NCBI RefSeq assembly: GCF_051014445.1
Contig: NC_135134.1
Span: forward strand, 28,461,672 to 28,525,671
Source of the DNA: Colletes latitarsis
Lineage: Eukaryota > Arthropoda > Insecta > Hymenoptera > Colletidae
Reading direction: 5' to 3'
DNA: 64,000 nt
Part shown: positions 51,008-62,061 of the stretch, piece by piece
Position numbering within the stretch: position 1 is the stretch's first letter
Layout of the letters: every line of letters begins with the position of its first letter
The notes under the pieces: generated by a model
Seen by the model: only the letters and a program-made list of their open reading frames with translations
Database searches by the model: none
What the model was told of the DNA's origin: nothing
Program-made: the position numbers and the translations under genes

Positions 51008-52815
51008 GACTGTTTCAGTGTGATACCACATTACCACTTGATCCAAACCAGAAAAAACCCGGGATCTGGCCAACAAGTATGCGGAAAACGCGAAAGTGTG
51101 AACCTGATGAGGGCAAATCCCAGACCTAATCCAGACCTAACATGCGTTATCCACTAAAATATTGATCGAGACCAGGTTTAATTTGACAAATTCAGTGTGG
51201 TACCACATAACTACGTGATCCAAACCAGAGAAAGCCCAGGATCTGGCCAACAAGCATGAGAAATATGCGAAAGTATGAGCATGATGAGAGCAAATCCCAG
51301 ACCTAACCTAGACCTAACATGCGTTATCCACTAAAATATTGATCGTGCCCAGACTTAGTCGACTGTTTCGGTGTGGTACCACATTACTACGTGATCCAAT
51401 CCAGAAAAAGCCCAGAATCTGGCCATCAAGTAAGAGATATATGCGAAAGTATGAGCCTGAGGAGGGCAAATCCTAGACCCAACTCAGACTTAACATGCGT
51501 TATCCTCTAAAATATTGATCGAAACCAGGTTTAGTGGACTGTTTCAGTGTGGTACCACATTCCTACGTGATCCAAAGCAGAAAAAACCCAGGATCTGTTC
51601 AACAGGTATGTGAAGAATGCGAAAGTGTGAGCCTGATGAGGGTAAATCCCGGACCTAACATAGACCTAACATGCGTTATCCTCTAAAATATTGATCGAAA
51701 CCACGTTTAATGGTCTGCTTCAGCGTGGTACCGCATTACTACGTGATCGAAACCAAAAAAGGCCCAGAATCTGGCCATCAAGTATGAGAAATATGCGAAA
51801 GTATGAGCCTGATGAGTGCAAATCCCAGACCTAACCTAGACCTAACATGCGTTATCCTCTAAAATATCGATCGAAACCAGGTTTAATCGACTGTTTCAGT
51901 GTGGTACCACATTACTACGTGATCCAATCCAGAAAGAGCCCAGAATCTGGCCATCAAGTAAGAGATATATGCGAAAGTATGAGCCTGATGGGGGCAAATC
52001 CTTCATCCAACTCAGGCTTAACATGTGTTATCCTCTAAAATATTGATCGACACCAGGTTTAATGGACTGTTTCAGTGTGATACCACATTACCACGTGATC
52101 CAAACCAGAAAAAACCCGGGATCTGGCCAACAAGAATGCGGAAAATGCGAAAGTATGAGCCTGATGAGGGCAAATCCCAGACCTAACCTAGACCTAACAT
52201 GCGTTATCCACTAAAATATTGTTCGAGACCAGGTTTAGTCGACTGTTTCAGTGTGGTACCACATTACTACGTGATGCAAGCCAAAAAAAGCCCAGAATCT
52301 AGCCATCAAGTATGAGAAATATGCGAAAGTATGAGCCTGATGAGTGCAAATCCCAGACCTAACCTAGACCTAACATGTGCTATCCTCTAAAATATTGATC
52401 ACGACCAGGTTTAATTTGACAGTTTCAGTGTGGTACCACATAACTACGTGATCCAAACCAGAGAAAGCCCAGGATCTGGCCAACAAGCATGAGAAATATG
52501 CGAAAGTATGACCATGATGAGAGCAAATCCCAGACCTAACCTAGACCTAACATGCGTTATCCTCTAAAATATCGATCAAAACCAGGTTTAATCGACTGTT
52601 TCAGTGTGGTACCACATTACTACGTGATCCAATCCAGAAAGAGCCCAGAATCTGGCCATCAAGTAAGAGATATATGCGAAAGTATGAGCCTGATGGGGGC
52701 AAATCCTACATCCAACTCAGGCTTAACATGTGTTATCCTCTAAAATATTGGTCGAAACCAGGTTTAATGGACTGTTTCAGTGTAATACCACATTACCACT
52801 TGATCCAAACCAGAA
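49440..52815 (+). repeat. 10-monomer (1762 bp) tandem duplication
   Basis: Sequence at 49440-51053 recurs at 51202-52815 (offset 1762). The shared series is K-right, L (cccagactta), M/G, H, I (ccttcatcc), J, D (tattgttcg), K (gatcacgacc), I (gatcaaaacc), J (tattggtcg, accacttgatcc). At the right edge the second copy turns to 'gaaaaagaccagg' near 52816. Confidence 0.85.
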
Positions 52816-53255
52816 AAAGACCAGGATCTGGCCAACAACTATGCGGAAAATGTGAATGTATGAGCCTGATGAGAGCAAATCCCAGACCTAACCTAGACCT
52901 AACATGCGTTATCCTCTATAATATTGATCGAGACCAGGTTTATTGGACTGTTTCAGTGTGGTACCACATTACTACGTGCTCCAAACCGAAAAAAGCCCAG
53001 AATCTGGCCATCATGTATGAGAAATATGCGAATGTATGAACCTGATGACTGCAAATCCCAACCCTAACCTAGACCTAACATGCGTTATCCTCTAAAATAT
53101 TGATCGAGACCAGGTTTAGTCGACTGTTTCAGTGTGGTACCACATTACTACGTGATGCAAGCCAAAAAAAGCCCAGAATCTAGCCATCAAGCATGAGAAA
53201 TATGCGAAAGTATGAGCCTGATGAGTGCAAATCCCAGACCTAACCTAGACCTAAC

Positions 53256-55170
53256 ATGTGCTATCCTCTAAAATATTGATCGAGACCAGGTTTAATTTGA
53301 CAGCTTCAGTGTGGTACCACATAACTACGTGATCCAAACCAGAGAAAGGCCAGGATCTGGCCAACAAGCATGAGAAATATGCGAAAGTATGAGCATGATG
53401 AGAGCAAATCCCAGACCTCACCTAGACCTAACATGCGTTATCCACTAAAATATTGATCGTGCCCAGGTTTAGTCGACTGTTTCGGTGTGGTACCACATTA
53501 CTACGTGATCCAATCCAGAAAAAGCCCAGAATCTGGCCATCAAGTAAGAGATATATGCGAAAGTATGAGCCTGAGGAGGGCAAATCCAAGACCCAACTCA
53601 GACTTAACATGTGTTATCCTCTAAAATATTGATCGAAACCAGGTTTAATGGACTGTTTCAGTGTGGTACCACATTCCTACGTGATCCAAAGCAGAAAAAG
53701 GCCAGGATCTGGCCTTCAAGTATGAGAAATATGCGAAAGTATGAGCCTGATGAGGGAAAATCCCAGACCTAATCCAGACCTAACATGCGTTATCCTCTCA
53801 AATATCGATCGAAGCAAGTTTTAATCGACTGTTTCAGTGTGGTACCACACTACTATGAGATCCATACCAGAAAAAACCAAGGATCTGTTCAACAAGTATG
53901 TGAAGAATGCGAAAGTATGAGACTGATGAGGGCAAATCCCATACATAATCCTGACCTAACATGCATTATCCACTAAAATATTGATCGTGACCAGGCTTAG
54001 TCGACTGTTTCGGTGTGGTACCACATTACTACGTGATCCAATCCAGAAAAAGCCCAGAATCTGGCCATCAAGTAAGAGATATATGCGAAAGTATGAGCCT
54101 GAGGAGGGCAAATCCTAGACCCAACTCAGACTTAACATGTGTTATCCTCTAAAATATTGATCGAAACCAGGTTTAATGGACTGATTCAGTGTGGTACCAC
54201 ATTCCTACGTGATCCAAAGCAGAAAAAGGCCAGGATCTGGCCATCAAGTATGAGAAATATGCGAAAGTATGAGCCTGGTGAGGGAAAATCCCAGACCTAA
54301 TCCAGACCTAACATGCGTTATCCTCTAAAATATCGATCGAAGCAAGTTTAAATCGACTGTTTCAGTGTGGTACCACACTACTATGTGATCCATACCAGAA
54401 AAAACCCAGGATCTGTTCAACAAGTATGTGAAGAATGCGAAAGTATGAGACTGATGAAGGCAAATCCCATACATAATCCTGACCTAACATGCATTATCCA
54501 CTAAAATATTGATCGTGACCAGGCTTAGTCGACTGTTTCGGTGTGGTACCACATTACTACGTGATCCAATCCAGGAAAAGCCCAGAATCTGGACATCAAG
54601 TAAGAGAAACATGCGAAAGTATGAGCCTGATGAGAGCAAATCCCAGACCTAACCTAGACCTAACATGAGTTATCCTTTGAAATGTTGACCCAGACTAGGT
54701 TTAATTGACTGTTTCAGTGTGGTACCACATCACCACGTGATCCAAACCAGAAAAAACCCAGGATCTGTTCAACAGGTATGTGTAGAATGCGAAAGTGTGA
54801 GCCTGATGAGAGCAAATCCAAGACCTAACCTAGACCTAACATGAGTTATTCTTTGAAATGTTGACCCAGACTAGGTTTAATTGACTGTTTCAGTGTGGTA
54901 CCACATTACCACGTGATCCAAACCAGAAAAAACCCAGGATCTGTTCAACAGGTATGTGAAGAATGCGAAAGTGTGAGCCTGATGAGGGTAAATCCCGGAC
55001 CTAACATAGACCTAACATGCGTTATCCTCTAAAATATTGATCGAATCCACGTTTAATGGTCTGCTTCAGCGTGGTACCGCATTACTACGTGATCGAAACC
55101 AAAAAAGGCCCAGAATCTGGCCATCAAGTATGAGAAATATGCGAAAGTATGAGCCTGATGAGTGCAAATC
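53256..55170 (+). repeat. K L M N L M N L G G H block, copy 2
   Basis: Partner of 27004-28920, 149 monomers away. Private changes here include 'gatccataccagaaaaaac' preceded by 'tatgagatcc' near 53857, 'ccttcaagtatgag' near 53713, and 'gcctggtgaggg' near 54276. It is followed by I J E (55193-55720) with the rare 'ggcttaatatg', as at 24537-25064. Confidence 0.84.
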
Positions 55171-55192
55171 CCAGACCTAACCTAGACCTAAC

Positions 55193-57424
55193 ATGCGTTA
55201 TCCTCTAAAATATCGATCGAAACCAGGTTTAATCGACTGTTTCAGTGTGGTACCACATTACTACGTGATCCAATCCAGAAAGAGCCCAGAATCTGGCCAT
55301 CAAGTAAGAGATATATGCGAATGTATGAGCCTGATGGGGGCAAATCCTACATCCAACTCAGGCTTAATATGTGTTATCCTCTAAAATATTGATCGAAACC
55401 AGGTTTAATGGACTGTTTCAGTGTGATACCACATTACCACGTGATCCAAACCAGAAAAAACCCGGGATCTGGCCAACAAGAATGCGGAAAATGCGAAAGT
55501 ATGAGCCTGATGAGGGCAAATCCCAGACCTAATCCAGACCTAACATGCGTTTTCCCCTAAAATATTGATCGAGACCAGGTTTAGTCGACTGTTTCAGTGT
55601 GGTACCACATTACTACGTGATCCAAACCAAAAAAAGACCAGAATCTGGCCAACAAGTATGAGAAATATGCGAAAGTATGACCCTGATGAGGGAAAATCCC
55701 AGACCTAATCCAGACCTAACATGCGTTATCCTCTAAAATATTGATCGAAACCAGGTTTATTGGACTGTTTCAGTGTGGTACCACATAACTACGTGATCCA
55801 AACCAGAAAAAGCCCAGGATCTGGCCAACAAGCATGAGAAATATGCGAAAGTATGACCATGATGAGAGCAAATCCCAGACCTAACCTAGACCTAACATGC
55901 GTTATCCTCTAAAATATCGATCGAAACCAGGTTTAATCGACTGTTTCAGTGTGGTACCACATTACTACGTGATCCAATCCAGAAAGAGCCCAGAATCTGG
56001 CCATCAAGTAAGAGATATATGCGAAAGTATGAGCCTGATGGGGGCAAATCCTACATCCAACTCAGGCTTAACATGTGTTATCCTCTAAAATATTGATCGA
56101 CACCAGGTTTAATGAACTGTTTCAGTGTGATACCACGTTACCACGTGATCCAAACCAGAAAAAACCCGGGATCTGGCCAACAAGTATGCGGAAAACGCGA
56201 AAGTATGAACCTGATGAAGGCAAATCCCAGACCTAATCCAGACCTAACATGCGTTATCCACTAAAATATTGATCGAGACCAGGTTTAATTTGACAGTTTC
56301 AGTGTGGTACCACATAACTACGTGATCCAAACCAGAGAAAGCCCAGGATCTGGCCAACAAGCATGAGAAATATGCGAAAGTATGAGCCTGATGAGGGTAA
56401 ATCCCGGACCTAACATAGACCTAACATGCGTTATCCTCTAAAATATTGATCGAAACCACGTTTAATGGTCTGCTTCAGCGTGGTACCGCATTACTACGTG
56501 ATCGAAACCAAAAAAGGCCCAGAATCTGGCCATCAAGTATGAGAAATATGCGAAAGTATGAGCCTGATGAGTGCAAATCCCAGACCTAACCTAGACCTAA
56601 CATGCGTTATCCTCTAAAATATCGATCGAAACCAGGTTTAATCGACTGTTTCAGTGTGGTACCACATTACTACGTGATCCAATCCAGAAAGAGCCCAGAA
56701 TCTGGCCATCAAGTAAGAGATATATGCGAAGGTATGAGCCTGATGGGGGCAAATCCTTCATCCAACTCAGGCTTAACATGTGTTATCCTCTAAAATATTG
56801 ATCGACACCAGGTTTAATGGACTGTTTCAGTGTGATACCACATTACCACGTGATCCAAACCAGAAAAAACCCGGGATCTGGCCAACAAGAATGCGGAAAA
56901 TGCGAAAGTATGAGCCTGATGAGGGCAAATCCCAGACCTAATCCAGACCTAACATGCGTTTTCCTCTAAAATATTGATCGAGACCAGGTTTAGTCGACTG
57001 TTTCAGTGTGGTACCACATTACTACATGATCCAAACCAAAAAAAGACCAGAATCTGGCCAACAAGTATGAGAAATATGCGAAAGTATGACCCTGATGAGG
57101 GAAAATCCCAGACCTAATCCAGACCTAACATGCGTTATCCTCTAAAATATTGATCGAAACCAGGTTTATTGGACTGTTTCAGTGTGGTACCACATTACTA
57201 CGTGCTCCAAACCGAAAAAAGCCCAGAATCTGGCCATCATGTATGAGAAATATGCGAATGTATGAACCTGATGACTGCAAATCCCAACCCTAACCTCGAC
57301 CTAACATGCGTTATCCACTAAAATATTGTTCGAGACCAGGTTTAGTCGACTGTTTCAGTGTGGTACCACATTACTACGTGATGCAAGCCAAAAAAAGCCC
57401 AGAATCTAGCCATCAAGTATGAGA
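55193..57424 (+). repeat. Mixed segment with a K H I J 4-mer
   Basis: Order: 55193 I, 55369 J, 55545 E, 55721 B/K, 55897 I, 56073 J, 56249 K with a G-like tail (gatgagggta, cccggacc), 56426 H, 56602 I, 56778 J, 56954 E, 57130 B, 57306 D. The K H I J run at 56249-56953 is a 705 bp 4-mer of the same make-up as the tandem pair at 60652. Confidence 0.8.
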
Positions 57425-60400
57425 AATATGCGAAAGTATGAGCCTGATGAGTGCAAATCCCAGACCTAACCTAGACCTAACATGTGCTATCCTCTAAAAT
57501 ATTGATCACGACCAGGTTTAATTTGACAGTTTCAGTGTGGTACCACATAACTACGTTATCCAAACCAGAGAAAGCCCAGGATCTGGCCAACAAGCATAAG
57601 AAATATGCGAAAGTATGACCATGATGAGAGCAAATCCCAGACCTAACCTAGACCTAACATGCGTTATCCTCTAAAATATCGATCAAAACCAGGTTTAATC
57701 GACTGTTTCACTGTGGTACCACATTACTACGTGATCCAATCCAGAAAGAGCCCAGAATCTGGCCATCAAGTAAGAGATATATGCGAAAGTATGAGCCTGA
57801 TGGGGGCAAATCCTACATCCAACTCAGGCTTAACATGTGTTATCCTCTAAAATATTGATCGACACCAGGTTTAATGAACTGTTTCAGTGTGATACCACAT
57901 TACCACGTGATCCAAACCAGAAAAAACCCAGGATCTGTTCAACAGGTATGTGAAGAATGCGAAAGTGTGAGCCTGATGAGGGCAAATCCCGGACGTAACA
58001 TAGACCTAACATGCGTTATCCTCTAAAATATTGATCGAAACCAGGTTTAATGGTCTGTTTCAGCGTGGTACCGCATTACTACGTGATCCAAACCAGTGAA
58101 AGCCCAGGATGTGGCCAACAAGAATGAGAAATATGCGAAAGTATGAGCATGATGAGAGCAAATCCCAGACCTAACCTAGACCTAACATGCGTTATCCTCT
58201 AAAATATTGACCGAGACCAGGTTTAGTCGACTGTTTCAGTGTCGTACCACATTACTGCGTGATCCAAACCTGAAAATGGCCAGGATCTGGCCATCAAGTA
58301 TTTGAAATATGCGAAAGTATGAGCCTGATGAGAGCAAATCCCAGACCTAACCTAGACCTAACATGAGTTTTCCTTTGAAATGTTGACCCAGACTAGGTTT
58401 AATTGACTGTTTCAGTGTGGTACCACATTACCACGTGATCCAAACCAGAAAAAACCCAGGATCTGTTCAACAGGTATGTGAAGAATGCGAAAGTGTGAGC
58501 CTGATGAGGGTAAATCCCGGACCTAACATAGACCTAACATGCGTTATCCTCTAAAATATTGATCGAAACCAGGTTTAATGGTCTGCTTCAGCGTGGTACC
58601 GCATTACTACGTGATCGAAACCAAAAAATGCCCAGATTCTGGCCATCAAGTATGAGAAATATGCGAAAGTATGAGCCTGATGAGTGCAAATCCCAGACCT
58701 AACATAGACCTAACATGCGTTATCCTCTAAAATATCGATCAAAACCAGGTTTAATCGACTGTTTCAGTGTGGTACCACATTACTACGTGATCCAATCCAG
58801 AAAGAGCCCAGAATCTGGCCATCAAGTAAGAGATATATGCGAAAGTATGAGCCTGATGGGGGCAAATCCTACATCCAACTCAGGCTTAACATGTGTTATC
58901 CTCTAAAATATTGATCGAAACCAGGTTTAATGGACTGTTTCAGTGTGATACCACATTACCACGTGATCCAAACCAGAAAAAACCCGGGATCTGGCCAACA
59001 AGTATGCGGAAAATGCGAAAGTATGAGCCTGATGAGGGCAAATCCCAGACCTAATCCAGACATAACATGCGTTTTCCCCTAAAATATTGATCGAGACCAG
59101 GTTTAGTCGACTGTTTCAGTGTGGCACCACATTACTACGTGATCCAAACCAAAAAAAGACCAGAATCTGGCCAACAAGTATGAGAAATATGCGAAAGTAT
59201 GACCCTGATGAGGGAAAATCCCAGACCTAATCCATACCTAACATGCGTTATCCTCTAAAATATTGATCGAAACCAGGTTTATTGGACTGTTTCAGTGTGG
59301 TACCACATTACTACGTGCTCCAAACCAGAAAAAACCCAGGATCTGTTCAACAAGTATGTGAAGAATGCGAAAGTATGAGACTGATGAGGGCAAATCCCAT
59401 ACATAATCCAGACCTAACATGCATTATCCACTAAAATATTGATCGTGACCAGGCTTAGTCGACTGTTTCGGTGTGGTACCACATTACTACGTGATCCAAA
59501 CCAGAGAAAGCCCAGGATCTGGCCAACAAGCATGAGAAATATGCGAAAGTATGAGCCTGATGAGTGCAAATCCCAGACCTAACCTAGACCTAACATGTGC
59601 TATCCTCTAAAATATTGATCACGACCAGGTTTAATTTGACAGTTTCAGTGTGGTACCACATAACTACGTTATCCAAACCAGAGAAAGCCCAGGATCTGGC
59701 CAACAAGCATAAGAAATATGCGAAAGTATGACCATGATGAGAGCAAATCCCAGACCTAACCTAGACCTAACATGCGTTATCCTCTAAAATATCGATCAAA
59801 ACCAGGTTTAATCGACTGTTTCACTGTGGTACCACATTACTACGTGATCCAATCCAGAAAGAGCCCAGAATCTGGCCATCAAGTAAGAGATATATGCGAA
59901 AGTATGAGCCTGATGGGGGCAAATCCTACATCCAACTCAGGCTTAACATGTGTTATCCTCTAAAATATTGATCGACACCAGGTTTAATGAACTGTTTCAG
60001 TGTGATACCACATTACCACGTGATCCAAACCAGAAAAAACCCAGGATCTGTTCAACAGGTATGTGAAGAATGCGAAAGTGTGAGCCTGATGAGGGCAAAT
60101 CCCGGACGTAACATAGACCTAACATGCGTTATCCTCTAAAATATTGATCGAAACCAGGTTTAATGGTCTGTTTCAGCGTGGTACCGCATTACTACGTGAT
60201 CCAAACCAGTGAAAGCCCAGGATGTGGCCAACAAGAATGAGAAATATGCGAAAGTATGAGCATGATGAGAGCAAATCCCAGACCTAACCTAGACCTAACA
60301 TGCGTTATCCTCTAAAATATTGACCGAGACCAGGTTTAGTCGACTGTTTCAGTGTCGTACCACATTACTGCGTGATCCAAACCAGAAAATGGCCAGGATC

Positions 60401-60633
60401 TGGCCATCAAGTATTTGAAATATGCGAAAGTATGAGCCTGATGAGAGCAAATCCCAGACCTAACCTAGACCTAACATGAGTTTTCCTTTGAAATGTTGAC
60501 CCAGACTAGGTTTAATTGACTGTTTCAGTGTGGTACCACATTACCACGTGATCCAAACCAGAAAAAACCCAGGATCTGTTCAACAGGTATGTGAAGAATG
60601 CGAAAGTGTGAGCCTGATGAGGGTAAATCCCGG
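57425..60633 (+). repeat. 12-monomer-offset (2113 bp) duplication
   Basis: The segment 57425-58520 recurs at 59538-60633. Shared private changes include 'ctacgttatcc', 'aagcataagaaatatg', 'tttcactgtgg', 'cccggacgtaac', 'accagtgaaagcccagg', 'aggatgtggcc' and 'caagtatttgaaatatg'. Order: K, I, J/G, H/K, F, G. Sequence between the copies is H I J E B/N L/K. Confidence 0.86.
58539..59530 (+). repeat. H I J E B/N L segment, copy 1
   Basis: Matches 61534-62525 at an offset of 2995 (17 monomers). Shared private changes: 'aaaaaatgcccagattctgg', 'cctaacatagacc' before I, 'ccagacataac', 'gtgtggcaccac' and 'tccatacctaac'. The B/N chimera (59243 and 62238) joins 'acgtgctccaaacc' to 'agaaaaaacccagg'. Confidence 0.85.
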
Positions 60634-60651
60634 ACCTAATCCAGACCTAAC

Positions 60652-62061
60652 ATGCGTTATCCACTAAAATATTGATCGAGACCAGGTTTAATTTGACAGT
60701 TTCAGTGTGGTACCACATAACTACGTGATCCAAACCAGAGAAAGCCCAGGATCTGGCCAACAAGCATGAGAAATATGCGAAAGTATGAGCCTGATGAGGG
60801 TAAATCCCGGACCTAACATAGACCTAACATGCGTTATCCTCTAAAATATTGATCGAAACCAGGTTTAATGGTCTGCTTCAGCGTGGTACCGCATTTCTAC
60901 GTGATCGAAACCAAAAAATGCCCAGATTCTGGCCATCAAGTATGAGAAATATGCGAAAGTATGAGCCTGATGAGTGCAAATCCCAGACCTAACATAGACC
61001 TAACATGCGTTATCCTCTAAAATATCGATCAAAACCAGGTTTAATCGACTGTTTCAGTGTGGTACCACATTACTACGTGATCCAATCCAGAAAGAGCCCA
61101 GAATCTGGCCATCAAGTAAGAGATATATGCGAAAGTATGAGCCTGATGGGGGCAAATCCTACATCCAACTCAGGCTTAACATGTGTTATCCTCTAAAATA
61201 TTGATCGAAACCAGGTTTAATGGACTGTTTCAGTGTGATACCACGTTACCACGTGATCCAAACCAGAAAAAACCCGGGATCTGGCCAACAAGTATGCGGA
61301 AAACGCGAAAGTATGAACCTGATGAAGGCAAATCCCAGACCTAATCCAGACCTAACATGCGTTATCCACTAAAATATTGACCGAGACCAGGTTTAATTTG
61401 ACAGTTTCAGTGTGGTACCACATAACTACGTGATCCAAACCAGAGAAAGCCCAGGATCTGGCCAACAAGCATGAGAAATATGCGAAAGTATGAGCCTGAT
61501 GAGGGTAAATCCCGGACCTAACATAGACCTAACATGCGTTATCCTCTAAAATATTGATCGAAACCAGGTTTAATGGTCTGCTTCAGCGTGGTACCGCATT
61601 TCTACGTGATCGAAACCAAAAAATGCCCAGATTCTGGCCATCAAGTATGAGAAATATGCGAAAGTATGAGCCTGATGAGTGCAAATCCCAGACCTAACAT
61701 AGACCTAACATGCGTTATCCTCTAAAATATCGATCAAAACCAGGTTTAATCGACTGTTTCAGTGTGGTACCACATTACTACGTGATCCAATCCAGAAAGA
61801 GCCCAGAATCTGGCCATCAAGTAAGAGATATATGCGAAAGTATGAGCCTGATGGGGGCAAATCCTACATCCAACTCAGGCTTAACATGTGTTATCCTCTA
61901 AAATATTGATCGAAACCAGGTTTAATGGACTGTTTCAGTGTGATACCACATTACCACGTGATCCAAACCAGAAAAAACCCGGGATCTGGCCAACAAGTAT
62001 GCGGAAAATGCGAAAGTATGAGCCTGATGAGGGCAAATCCCAGACCTAATCCAGACATAAC
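60652..62061 (+). repeat. Tandem 705 bp 4-mer (K H I J) x2
   Basis: K H I J at 60652-61356 is followed directly by K H I J at 61357-62061; 705 is four monomers plus one base for K. Both K monomers carry the G-like tail 'gatgagggtaaatcccgg'. Both H monomers have 'ccgcatttctacg' and 'gcccagattctgg'. The second K has 'attgaccgagacc'; the first J has 'accacgttacc' and 'aaacgcgaaag', the second does not. Confidence 0.86.

Noticed and set aside
52674..53039. 121-codon open frame (and the similar 85-codon frame at 6806-7063)
   Set aside because: Both arise where 'cctctaaaa' has become 'cctctataa', removing the usual stop so that the frame runs into the next monomer. The residues are those of ordinary monomers in shifted frames.
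53428..53610. Minus-strand 60-codon frame, and a similar one at 62409-62591
   Set aside because: They are antisense readings of class L monomers opened by chance substitutions. Nothing distinguishes them from neighbouring monomers.
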